From: Demequinaceae bacterium
GTDB lineage: Bacteria; Actinomycetota; Actinomycetes; Actinomycetales; Demequinaceae
Direction of reading: 5' to 3'
Length of the DNA stretch: 5,967 bases
Assembly: GCA_011524475.1 (NCBI GenBank)
Contig: WTKG01000032.1
Span: 1-5,967, forward strand
Both the position numbers and the translations under genes were made by a program. Below the pieces are notes generated by a model. That model made no database searches. It had not been told where the DNA came from and was given only the letters and a program-made list of their open reading frames with translations. Shown here in pieces: positions 1 to 5,967 of this stretch (within the stretch, counting starts at the first letter, position 1; each line of letters begins with the position of its first letter).

Positions 1-1
1 T

Positions 2-103
2 CAGGGGCGTAGCCTGTCGAGCGCGGGGCCTATTGTCGAGAAATTGCGCTCAGCCATGGTGGCGGCGGCGCATGAATTACGTACAGAACTTCAGGCTTCG
101 TGA
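2..103 (+). CDS. pyrF: Orotidine 5'-phosphate decarboxylase, C-terminal end only (partial)
   Basis: An open frame enters from the left edge and runs 33 codons to a TGA at 101-103. The peptide begins QGRSLSSAGP and ends in a helical, Ala-rich tail (AAAHELRTELQAS). A Gly/Ser-Arg-Ser followed by AGP and a short Ala-rich helix is how the actinobacterial (long, type 2) OMP decarboxylase ends: the Arg lies in the loop that holds the substrate phosphate. The enzyme makes UMP from OMP in the last step of pyrimidine synthesis. Position supports the call, since pyrF commonly precedes mihF and gmk in actinobacteria. Its stop codon overlaps the GTG start of mihF (GTGA, 100-103). The catalytic Asp/Lys residues lie outside the window, so the identification rests on a short tail plus gene order. 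Confidence 0.72.
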   Translation, partial: QGRSLSSAGPIVEKLRSAMVAAAHELRTELQAS

Positions 104-417
104 CTACTCCACCGAAACTTGCCGATGCGCAACGGGCCCGGGGCAGGGCGAAGGCCACGGCCGTGCGTTCCGCGAGGCGTGCGTTCAAAGACAAAATCGC
201 ACGAGGAGAAATTTCGCTTGCAGGAGCTATTGCCGCAGCGCGTGCAGACGAGGCGTTGGCGGGAATCAGAGTGTTGGATTTACTGACTAGTTTTCCTCGC
301 GTGGGTAGCACGAGAGCGAAAGCGTTGATGGCTTCTGCAAGAATCGCTTCGTCACGTCGTATCCGCGGATTGGGTCCACATCAAGTTGGTGCACTTGTGC
401 GAGAGTGGGAATCGTGA
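100..417 (+). CDS. mihF: Integration host factor, actinobacterial type (mIHF)
   Basis: A 105-residue basic protein that matches the actinobacterial mIHF family in length and pattern. mIHF is a nucleoid-associated DNA-binding protein unrelated in fold to E. coli IHF; it was found as the host factor for mycobacteriophage L5 integration and is essential in mycobacteria. Residues 8-35 form a charged helix rich in Arg, Lys and Ala. Residues 50-65 (DEALAGIRVLDLLTSF) match the conserved central helix. PRVGSTRAKALM (66-77) is the helix-two-turn-helix-like DNA-binding segment, and the SSRRIRGLGPHQ block (84-95) is the family's strongest signature. The GTG start at 100 fits because it gives the expected N-terminus and a GTGA overlap with the upstream stop; only a weak AGG (93-95) lies before it, so translation is probably coupled. 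Its stop overlaps the start of gmk. Confidence 0.93.
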   Translation: MTTPPKLADAQRARGRAKATAVRSARRAFKDKIARGEISLAGAIAAARADEALAGIRVLDLLTSFPRVGSTRAKALMASARIASSRRIRGLGPHQVGALVREWES

Positions 418-968
418 GTGTGCTGTTGTTGTTATCCGGTCCTAGTGGCGTGGGCAAGGGAACTTTGGTGTCACATGTAACCCAGGCTCATCCTGAAATT
501 TGGGTGTCTGTTTCCGCGACCACGAGGAGTCCACGACCGGGAGAAGTGGACGGACGTGACTACGTGTTCCTCACGGAGGAAGAGTTTGCGCATATGCGGG
601 AGCATGACGAGTTGCTCGAATGGGCGACGGTGCATGGCCAATTCCATTACGGAACGCCGCGTGGTCCCGTGGAAGAAAGAGTGAATCGCGGCATTCCCTG
701 CATCCTTGAAATCGATTATCAGGGAATGCGGCAAGTAAAGAAAGTGATTCCCGAAGCCGTCAGTGTCTTCATTGCGCCACCGTCATGGGAGGAACTCGTA
801 TCGCGACTTGAAGGTCGGGGGAGCGAGGACGCACTTCAACGCGAACGTCGGTTAGAGACAGCTCGCCGTGAACTTGACCTGAGCGCTGAGTTCGATCACG
901 TAGTCATAAACGACGACCTGGCAGTTGCCTCCCAGCGCCTGCACGAAATCCTTCGCGCAGGCCGGTAG
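414..968 (+). CDS. gmk: Guanylate kinase
   Basis: Transfers phosphate from ATP to GMP (or dGMP) to give GDP, in the cytoplasm, feeding GTP, dGTP and ppGpp pools. With the start at 414 the protein has 184 residues, slightly short for the family but complete. The P-loop GPSGVGKGT is at 9-17. The GMP-binding domain shows S34, R38 and R41 in TTRSPRPGEVDGRDY (36-50), then ELLEWATVHGQFHYGTP (66-82) with E69 and Y79. The CILEIDYQG strand and the APPSWEEL and lid segments (RLEGRGSE) follow, and the closing VINDDL motif is present. Three in-frame GTG codons (405, 414, 420) could start it; 414 is preferred because it gives a GTGA overlap with the mihF stop and a purine-rich stretch at 401-410 sits just upstream. 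No key residue is missing. Confidence 0.96.
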   Translation: MSVLLLLSGPSGVGKGTLVSHVTQAHPEIWVSVSATTRSPRPGEVDGRDYVFLTEEEFAHMREHDELLEWATVHGQFHYGTPRGPVEERVNRGIPCILEIDYQGMRQVKKVIPEAVSVFIAPPSWEELVSRLEGRGSEDALQRERRLETARRELDLSAEFDHVVINDDLAVASQRLHEILRAGR

Positions 969-971
969 AAT
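966..971 (+). promoter_or_regulatory. Possible -10 box of an rpoZ promoter
   Basis: TAGAAT overlaps the gmk stop codon and resembles the TAnnnT -10 consensus of actinobacterial housekeeping sigma factors. It would give a transcript starting near 978 and a leader of about 24 nt before the rpoZ GTG. The correctly spaced -35 region (about 942-949) reads roughly CACGAAAT and does not resemble TTGACA, so the case is weak. The 33-bp gmk–rpoZ gap is the largest in the window and so the most likely place for an internal promoter. It also contains two small palindromes, GAATATTC (968-975) and TTCGAA (976-981), with no assigned role. Confidence 0.25.
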
Positions 972-991
972 ATTCTTCGAAACTTACCGTT

Positions 992-996
992 GGGAG
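992..996 (+). promoter_or_regulatory. Ribosome binding site deciding the rpoZ start
   Basis: GGGAG lies 5 nt before the GTG at 1002 and is the clearest Shine-Dalgarno sequence in the window. An upstream in-frame TTG at 990 would overlap this site and add four residues (through 1001) not expected in the omega family, so the site argues for 1002 as the true start. Confidence 0.75.
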
Positions 997-1001
997 TACG
1001 T

Positions 1002-1268
1002 GTGGCAGGCACTGTTGCGAGCCCGGAGGGCATCACTAATCCGCCTATTGACGAATTGTTGGAGAAGGTGGATTCGAAGTATGCCCTCGTGATCTACAGC
1101 TCCAAGCGGGCGCGTCAGATCAATGCCTACTACGAAGCATTGAGTGAGGGCCACTTTGAGAACGTGGGCCCCCTGGTGGAGGCGGATTCAACGGACAAGG
1201 CTTTAAGTGTTGCTCTTCGTGAGATAAACGAAGGCAACTTGCTTGAACTTACCGACCACAACGAGTAG
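1002..1268 (+). CDS. rpoZ: DNA-directed RNA polymerase subunit omega
   Basis: The small subunit that wraps the C-terminal tail of beta-prime and helps assemble and stabilise RNA polymerase. The protein has 88 residues from GTG 1002 and begins [20 protein letters not shown], the characteristic actinobacterial N-terminus. The core omega helices follow: [20 protein letters not shown] (about 21-40), including the conserved KRARQIN block that contacts beta-prime, then NAYY. The C-terminal part contains VGPLVE and [15 protein letters not shown], matching the conserved segment ahead of an acidic tail. It follows gmk, a near-universal bacterial neighbour, and is only 2 bp from coaBC. It has the best ribosome binding site here, which would let it be translated independently of gmk. 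Confidence 0.95.
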   Translation: MAGTVASPEGITNPPIDELLEKVDSKYALVIYSSKRARQINAYYEALSEGHFENVGPLVEADSTDKALSVALREINEGNLLELTDHNE

Positions 1269-1270
1269 TC

Positions 1271-2500
1271 GTGCGCGTCCTGGTGGGCGTGACCGGCGGG
1301 ATCGCTGCCTATAAGGTTGCGATTGTTGTCAGAAGACTCACGGAACAAGGGCATAACGTTCGCGTGATCCCCACGCGTGCATCATTGGAATTTGTGGGGC
1401 AAGCCACGTGGGAAGCGCTGACCGGCCACAAGGCAACGCCTGACACCTTTGAGGATGTCCCCGACGTGGCGCATGTGCGTCTGGGGCAGGGCGCAGACGT
1501 CATTCTGGTCGCTCCGGCCACAGCAGATTTTCTTGCGCAACTTGCGTCTGGTGAAGCTCGTGAACTGCTGGGGAATGCAGTGTTGTCGGCACGCGGAAAA
1601 ATTATCGTGGCTCCGGCGATGCATACTGAAATGTGGGCTAATCCTGCCACGCAAGCAAATGTTGCCACATTGCGCTCACGCGGCATCCATGTGATTGAAC
1701 CGGACGTGGGACGCCTCACAGGAAAAGACAGTGGTCCCGGACGCCTCCCCGAGCCAGAAGTCTTGGTGTCCGCAGTGACCAGCGTGGCGGAGGAGGCTCC
1801 TCTTTCTGACACGCGGCCACATTGGGACGACTTGCACGGGCTTCGCGTGTTGGTGACAGCCGGAGGCACGCGAGAATACCTGGATCCGGTCCGGTTTCTA
1901 GGGAATCGCTCTACGGGACATCAAGGGTGCGCCTTGGCGGAGGCAGCGCGCGAACGGGGAGCAGACGTTCACCTGATAGCGGCCAATGTCGCTCTTCCGT
2001 CGGGAGAAGGAGTGCGCCGCACAGATGTCGAAACGGGGGCTGAGTTTGCAGCTGCGACTCGGGAGGCGGCGAAAGAGGCTGATGTTGTCATCATGGCGGC
2101 GGCTGTTGCCGATTACCGGCCGGCAGAACCCTCTGCAACAAAACTGAAGAAGTCAGGCGGGGAACTGGAATCGTTGGCATTAGTGCCCACGGAGGATGTT
2201 CTCAGGGGGCTGGTGGAGAGCCGATCGCCTTCCCACACAATTGTGGGGTTTGCGGCCGAAACCGGCGATGATGCTGCCGATGCGCACGCGTATGCACAGT
2301 CAAAAGCGAAACGTAAAGGTGCTGATCTGCTGTGTTTCAATCAGGTGGGTAGCGATCAAGGTTTTGGTGATGTCCCCAACGCGGTCACCATGTTTGATTC
2401 AGGTGGGCATCACGTGGGGCATGCAGCCGGCTCCAAACTGGCAGTTGCCCACGCTATTTGGGATCAGGTTGTGGCGCTGCGCGCTGACGCAGGGGTGTGA
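1271..2500 (+). CDS. coaBC: Bifunctional phosphopantothenoylcysteine decarboxylase / phosphopantothenate–cysteine ligase
   Basis: Performs two consecutive steps of coenzyme A synthesis. CoaB joins 4'-phosphopantothenate to cysteine using CTP; the FMN-dependent CoaC then decarboxylates the product to 4'-phosphopantetheine. The 409-residue length fits the fusion. CoaC is N-terminal: flavin-binding GVTGGIAAYK (6-15), catalytic His68 in AHVRLG, APATADFL (81-88), and PAMHTEMW (115-122). CoaB follows from about 190: TAGGTREYLDPVRFLGNRSTG (196-216) with R208 and N212 matching E. coli R206 and N210, AAAVADYRP (276-284), and K291 in KLKK, then the FNQVG...FG..PN dimer-region motif. In CoaC the usual PxMN Asn is His118, and the clamp loop (149-159, LTGKDSGPGRL) lacks the Cys of E. 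coli Dfp. GTG 1271 is the only start that keeps the flavin loop. No clear ribosome binding site is seen, suggesting coupling to rpoZ. Confidence 0.96.
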   Translation: MRVLVGVTGGIAAYKVAIVVRRLTEQGHNVRVIPTRASLEFVGQATWEALTGHKATPDTFEDVPDVAHVRLGQGADVILVAPATADFLAQLASGEARELLGNAVLSARGKIIVAPAMHTEMWANPATQANVATLRSRGIHVIEPDVGRLTGKDSGPGRLPEPEVLVSAVTSVAEEAPLSDTRPHWDDLHGLRVLVTAGGTREYLDPVRFLGNRSTGHQGCALAEAARERGADVHLIAANVALPSGEGVRRTDVETGAEFAAATREAAKEADVVIMAAAVADYRPAEPSATKLKKSGGELESLALVPTEDVLRGLVESRSPSHTIVGFAAETGDDAADAHAYAQSKAKRKGADLLCFNQVGSDQGFGDVPNAVTMFDSGGHHVGHAAGSKLAVAHAIWDQVVALRADAGV

Positions 2501-2515
2501 AGCACGTAGGCTGGC

Positions 2516-3703
2516 ATGGTGACTGACCAGCGACTGTTTACCTCTGAATCCGTAACGGAAGGCCACCCCGACAAGGTGTGCGACCAAATCTCGGATGCCG
2601 TGTTAGATGCCATGCTTGCCCAGGATTCTTTATCGCGTGTCGCGGTAGAGACAATGGTGACTACCGGCCTCGTACATCTAGCAGGAGAAGTCACCACTAA
2701 GGCGTACGTGGAAATCCCGCAGATCGTGCGCGATGTCGTCACTGACATTGGATACACGTCCTCCGACACTGGATTCGATGGAAATAGTTGCGGAGTCTCG
2801 GTGTCTATAGGGCAGCAATCCCCAGATATCGCCCTAGGCGTGGACAATGCGACTGATGGTTCGCCAGCAGTGGAGGGCGAAAACCTGGGGGCAGGGGACC
2901 AAGGCCTCATGTTTGGGTATGCATGCAGAGACACAGACCAACTCATGCCTTTGCCTATTGCGCTCGCGCACAGCCTCACGCAACGTCTCGCATATGTGCG
3001 CAAAGAAGGAATCGTAGGAGGCCTTCGTCCTGACGGGAAAGCGCAGGTCACTATTCGTTACGAGGGTGAGACTCCGGTAGCTGTCGATGCCGTCGTGCTG
3101 TCTACTCAACACAGTGAAAAAATGACGTTGGACGACGTGCGAGAGGCGATGCATGCGCATGTCATCGAGCCCGTACTCGCGCAATACTCCATCGACTCAG
3201 ATGACTACCGGTCATTTATCAACCCCACGGGGCGCTTTGAAATGGGCGGCCCCAAGGCTGACGCGGGTCTCACAGGGCGGAAAATTATCGTGGATACGTA
3301 TGGCGGGATGGCGCGTCACGGAGGTGGCGCCTTTAGCGGTAAAGATCCTTCCAAAGTAGACAGAAGCGCCAGTTACGCATTGCGATGGGTTGCCAAAAAC
3401 GTGGTTGCGGCAGGGCTCGCAGACAGATGCGAAATTCAAGTTGCCTATGCGATTGGCCGGGCCGCACCAGTGGGCTTGTACGTGAATACTTTTGGGACGG
3501 GTCAGGAGTCAGACGCTGCCATTAGCGCGGCGGTGACGAGTGTGTTTGATCTGCGCCCCGCGGCCATTATTCGTGACTTGAACTTGAGGCAGCCCATCTA
3601 TAGGCCGACAGCCGCGTACGGCCACTTTGGGCGTCCGCTTGAGTCGTGCACGTGGGAGAAAACAGACCGCACCGATCAGTTGCGTGCAGCCATTGGGTCA
3701 TGA
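2516..3703 (+). CDS. metK: S-adenosylmethionine synthetase (methionine adenosyltransferase)
   Basis: Makes S-adenosylmethionine from ATP and methionine, with hydrolysis of the tripolyphosphate, as a cytoplasmic tetramer needing Mg2+ and K+. The 395 residues match the bacterial length. Visible motifs: [19 protein letters not shown] (9-27) with H17, D19 and K20; [12 protein letters not shown] (125-136); RPDGKAQ with K175; NPTGRF then D249 and K256 in DAGLTGRK; and [20 protein letters not shown] with K276 and K280. These correspond to E. coli H14, D16, K165, D238, K245, K265 and K269. The C-terminus AYGHFGRP...WEKTD is typical. Just before D249 the usual GGPxGD reads GGPKAD. ATG 2516 is preferred; a GTG at 2519 is possible, and TAGG (2507-2510) is a weak ribosome binding site for either. 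It sits 15 bp after coaBC and overlaps priA by 4 bp. Confidence 0.97.
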   Translation: MVTDQRLFTSESVTEGHPDKVCDQISDAVLDAMLAQDSLSRVAVETMVTTGLVHLAGEVTTKAYVEIPQIVRDVVTDIGYTSSDTGFDGNSCGVSVSIGQQSPDIALGVDNATDGSPAVEGENLGAGDQGLMFGYACRDTDQLMPLPIALAHSLTQRLAYVRKEGIVGGLRPDGKAQVTIRYEGETPVAVDAVVLSTQHSEKMTLDDVREAMHAHVIEPVLAQYSIDSDDYRSFINPTGRFEMGGPKADAGLTGRKIIVDTYGGMARHGGGAFSGKDPSKVDRSASYALRWVAKNVVAAGLADRCEIQVAYAIGRAAPVGLYVNTFGTGQESDAAISAAVTSVFDLRPAAIIRDLNLRQPIYRPTAAYGHFGRPLESCTWEKTDRTDQLRAAIGS

Positions 3704-5646
3704 ACGATCAGGCACGGGTTGCCCGTGTATATCTGGCAGGGGCGCTCCCGCACCTGGACGGACTTTTTGATTACCTGATTCCTGACTCTCTTGAGGAAAA
3801 GGTCACGGTAGGTAGTCGAGTTCGCGTGCCTTTTGCGGGACGACTGATATCTGCTGTGGTGGCCGAATGTGCCGACGAAAGTTCTTTTGCAGGGAAACTT
3901 CGGCACCTCAGCCACACTTCCGTGGTTCCGTCGTATAGCAGCAAGAGCATTGAATTAGCGCGCGTTCTTGCCAAGAGATACGGAGGGTCCGTGTCTGACG
4001 TGTTGCGTCTTGCGGCGCCTCCGCGTGTTGCGGCGGTGGAGCGTCGCGACTGGACGACGCCACCCCCGCAGTGGGACCTCACTCACGCGCGAGAGGCATT
4101 GAATGAGGGGTCGGCTTCACCACATGGTCTTCCCGCAGGTGCGCGGATGGTGTGGCAGGCATGGCCTGAAAACGGCCAGGTGGTGGCAGCGCGGGCATTG
4201 CTTTCCCAAGCGGTAAATTCTGCAGGAGAATCGGGGCAGTCCATTGTGGTGGTACCTGATCTTCGGGCCGTGGACATCATGATGGCGCAAGCCCACGAGG
4301 TGGGACTCACGCAATGGAGCGCACGCACGCCTGGTCCGGTCGCGCGCATTCATGCCAATGACGGTGCCAGTGCCCGTTATGGAGCGCATCTTGCCGCCTT
4401 ACACGGCCACGTGCGCATCATCATCGGCACTCGGGCCGCTACTTTTACTCCCGTGCCTCATCTCGCGTACATAGGGGTGTGGGACGACGGTCATTCCAGC
4501 ATGGGTGACCCGCACGCTCCTTACCCGCATGCGAGAGTGGTGGCTTCGATTCGTGCGGAAGAGGAGGCGGCAGCGTTAGCGATAGCAGGTTTTGCGCCCT
4601 CGGTTGCAGCGCAGGCTCTCGTGGAACATGGGTGGGCTTCGCTTTCTCGGGAGTCTCGTGTACCTACGAGTTCTTATGTTCCGCACATACTTCCCTTGGA
4701 TGACAGTCAGCGAGTAGCGGAAGGCGGCACGGGGACACATTGGCTTCCCTCGCGCGCTTTGAGCAGGGTGAGAGAAGCATTGAACAGCGGCCCGGTGGTT
4801 GTTCTTGTTCCCCGGGCTGGGTACGTTCGCGCGGTCGCCTGCGCCACATGCAGCACAATTGCCAGCTGTTCTGTGTGTGAAGGGTCGCTCGTGCGCGGTA
4901 CCTCCGCAACAAATCTGGTGTGTGCACACTGCGCAACTTCGAGCCCGGATTGGCATTGTCCAGAATGCAGGAATTCACGTGTGATGGATCGTCGTATCGG
5001 AGTAGAAAAAATTGCGGAAGAACTTACCCGCATGCTGCCGCGGACGCGTGTGCAGACCTCTTCTGCAGGAGCAGGGGTCCTCTCTGACGGAGATGTTTCC
5101 GACGGAGTGGTGGTGGCAACGCCCGGAGCGGTACCGGCTGTTGCTGGCGGATACCGTCACTGCGTCTGTGTGGATGCCCCCGCCTTGGTGGCACCCCATG
5201 CCGGTGGTGACGAACAGGCGCTACGGATGGCTTTTTACATAGCGGCCATGGTTGCTCCACAAGATCGTGGAGGCGCTGTGACCTTTGTGGGAAGTCTTCC
5301 GGGCATGGTGTTACGTGCGCTTCGACAATGGGACAGTGGTGTTGCCACTCGGCAGTTGTATACAGAACGAGCAGAGTTAGGTTTCCCTCCGCATCGCCGT
5401 ACCGTGGTTGTGGAAGGAGACCCGGAGGCCGTGGCAATTGCGGAGGACATAGCTACGCGAGAAGCCTCCGGTCACGTGACAGTGGGGCCGCGTACTGAAG
5501 CGGGAGCAACTCTAGTGGTGTCACGGGGCAAGGCTCAGGCCGTCGTCGATGCTATTCGAGCGCATCAACGCGAAACATCGCGTGCAGGCGGCAGTCTTGT
5601 CAAAATACGTGTCGACGCACCTATTGATTACCTGAGTGGCCTCTAG
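3700..5646 (+). CDS. priA: PriA-like replication restart protein, helicase motifs degenerate
   Basis: A 648-residue homologue of PriA, which recognises stalled forks and starts primosome reassembly. The N-terminal 3'-DNA-binding domain is recognisable ([13 protein letters not shown], 16-28; [12 protein letters not shown], 37-48). The helicase core is eroded. Where Walker A (GxTGSGKT) belongs there is WPENGQVV (155-162). The DEAH box is WDDGH (261-265). The motif V region GTQMxxKGxDFP is [12 protein letters not shown] (473-484). The zinc module is intact, with four CxxC pairs at C381/C384, C390/C393, C408/C411 and C420/C423. The C-terminal domain has ELGFPPHRR (559-567). Actinobacterial PriA proteins are known to lack helicase motifs, so this is a lineage trait, not a pseudogene: the frame is open throughout. 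ATG 3700 overlaps the metK stop (ATGA); an in-frame GTG at 3646 would lie deep inside metK and add no family sequence. Confidence 0.93.
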   Translation: MNDQARVARVYLAGALPHLDGLFDYLIPDSLEEKVTVGSRVRVPFAGRLISAVVAECADESSFAGKLRHLSHTSVVPSYSSKSIELARVLAKRYGGSVSDVLRLAAPPRVAAVERRDWTTPPPQWDLTHAREALNEGSASPHGLPAGARMVWQAWPENGQVVAARALLSQAVNSAGESGQSIVVVPDLRAVDIMMAQAHEVGLTQWSARTPGPVARIHANDGASARYGAHLAALHGHVRIIIGTRAATFTPVPHLAYIGVWDDGHSSMGDPHAPYPHARVVASIRAEEEAAALAIAGFAPSVAAQALVEHGWASLSRESRVPTSSYVPHILPLDDSQRVAEGGTGTHWLPSRALSRVREALNSGPVVVLVPRAGYVRAVACATCSTIASCSVCEGSLVRGTSATNLVCAHCATSSPDWHCPECRNSRVMDRRIGVEKIAEELTRMLPRTRVQTSSAGAGVLSDGDVSDGVVVATPGAVPAVAGGYRHCVCVDAPALVAPHAGGDEQALRMAFYIAAMVAPQDRGGAVTFVGSLPGMVLRALRQWDSGVATRQLYTERAELGFPPHRRTVVVEGDPEAVAIAEDIATREASGHVTVGPRTEAGATLVVSRGKAQAVVDAIRAHQRETSRAGGSLVKIRVDAPIDYLSGL

Positions 5647-5647
5647 C

Positions 5648-5967
5648 ATGAAGCCCATGCGCGCAATTTTTGCTGGCACTCCCGAAGCGGCCGTCCCTAC
5701 TCTTGAGCATATGCATGCCTCCGGAATTGAGGTGGCTTTGGTGCTCACTCAACCGGATGCTCGGGGACGGCGAGGCTCATCTCTCGTACCAAGTCCAGTC
5801 AAAACTAAGGCGATGGATCTTGGCCTTCCTGTTTTTCAACCGACGCGGGCTTCTTCAGAAGATGCCGTTGCTGCGATTGCGGCAGTGGAAGCGGACGTTG
5901 CTGCGGTCGTGGCGTACGGCCAAATTTTGAGCCTTGAGGCACTAGCTGCAGTCAGAACGCGCTGGAT
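5648..5967 (+). CDS. fmt: Methionyl-tRNA formyltransferase, N-terminal part (cut by window end)
   Basis: Formylates Met-tRNAi using 10-formyltetrahydrofolate, producing the initiator for bacterial translation. The first 106 codons are present. RAIFAGTPEAAVPTLEHM (5-22) is the conserved first Rossmann strand and loop (FAGTPE). VLTQPDARGRRG (32-43) and LVPSPVKTKAMDLGLPVFQP (46-65) match the family's RPD...GRG...PSPVK block, and VVAYGQIL (87-94) precedes the active site. The terminal TRW should lead into the catalytic Asn-x-His and SLLPxxRG motifs, which lie beyond the edge. ATG 5648 starts 1 bp after the priA stop; a second in-frame ATG at 5657 (MRAIFAGTPE) would give the more usual short N-terminus, so the start is not settled. 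No strong ribosome binding site is present; GAGTGG at 5634-5639 is a weak candidate. Placement after priA is a common actinobacterial arrangement. Confidence 0.94.
   Translation, partial: MKPMRAIFAGTPEAAVPTLEHMHASGIEVALVLTQPDARGRRGSSLVPSPVKTKAMDLGLPVFQPTRASSEDAVAAIAAVEADVAAVVAYGQILSLEALAAVRTRW

Noticed and set aside
405..413. GTG at 405 as the start of gmk.
   Set aside because: Possible, but it overlaps mihF by 13 bp; GTG 414 gives the GTGA overlap repeated elsewhere in the window and the shorter N-terminus usual before the P-loop.
990..1001. TTG start for rpoZ four codons upstream of 1002.
   Set aside because: It would overlap the GGGAG ribosome binding site, and the resulting extension is not seen in omega proteins.
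1309..1869. A 186-codon minus-strand open frame opposite the CoaC half of coaBC.
   Set aside because: It is antisense to conserved catalytic motifs and has a low-complexity Ser/Thr/Arg composition typical of shadow frames.
2464..3051. A 195-codon open frame on the minus strand opposite coaBC/metK.
   Set aside because: It lies antisense to strongly conserved MetK sequence, its translation resembles no family I know, and no ribosome binding site is evident. Such frames are common opposite G+C-rich genes.
3646..3699. N-terminal extension of priA from an in-frame GTG at 3646.
   Set aside because: The 18 extra codons overlap metK and do not look like PriA; ATG 3700 gives the family N-terminus and an ATGA overlap.
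4840..4971. Cys-rich stretch considered as a separate small zinc protein.
   Set aside because: It is in frame within priA and matches the PriA zinc-binding module in position and spacing.
5024..5437. A 137-codon minus-strand open frame opposite the 3' part of priA.
   Set aside because: Pro/His/Arg-rich translation with no recognisable motif; explained as a shadow of priA.
5670..5930. An 86-codon plus-strand frame near the right end.
   Set aside because: It is an out-of-frame shadow of fmt, whose own frame runs off the window and carries the conserved FAGTPE and PSPVK motifs.

Overview
This window is an unbroken, all-forward run of housekeeping genes from what looks like an actinobacterium (Actinomycetota). 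Four things point there: a gene for the actinobacterial-type integration host factor (mIHF); the order pyrF–mihF–gmk–rpoZ–coaBC–metK–priA–fmt, which is typical of that phylum; an omega subunit with the actinobacterial N-terminus ([20 protein letters not shown]); and a PriA that has lost its helicase motifs, as actinobacterial PriA proteins have. By eye the base composition is only moderately G+C-rich and the first four complete genes use GTG starts. A lower-G+C actinomycete is possible, but genus cannot be set from this sequence.

Layout. Bases 2-103 hold the last 33 codons of an upstream gene, best read as the C-terminus of pyrF (orotidine 5'-phosphate decarboxylase). mihF (100-417) follows with a 4-bp GTGA overlap, then gmk (414-968) with another GTGA overlap. 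A 33-bp gap before rpoZ (1002-1268) carries a good ribosome binding site and a possible weak promoter. coaBC (1271-2500) begins 2 bp after rpoZ, metK (2516-3703) 15 bp after coaBC. priA (3700-5646) overlaps metK by 4 bp (ATGA), and fmt (5648 to the window edge) begins 1 bp after priA and is cut by the end of the window.

Functionally the run mixes pyrimidine and purine nucleotide synthesis (pyrF, gmk), nucleoid and transcription machinery (mihF, rpoZ), cofactor synthesis (coaBC for coenzyme A, metK for S-adenosylmethionine), replication restart (priA) and translation initiation (fmt). The tight spacing and overlaps suggest co-transcription with translational coupling. There is no gene-free stretch longer than 33 bp, and I saw no RNA gene, terminator, mobile element, CRISPR array or large repeat.

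No novel multi-gene system is visible. The points worth a second look are protein-level: active-site substitutions in the CoaC half of CoaBC, an unusual two-residue change beside the catalytic Asp of MetK, and the helicase-dead but zinc-intact PriA.
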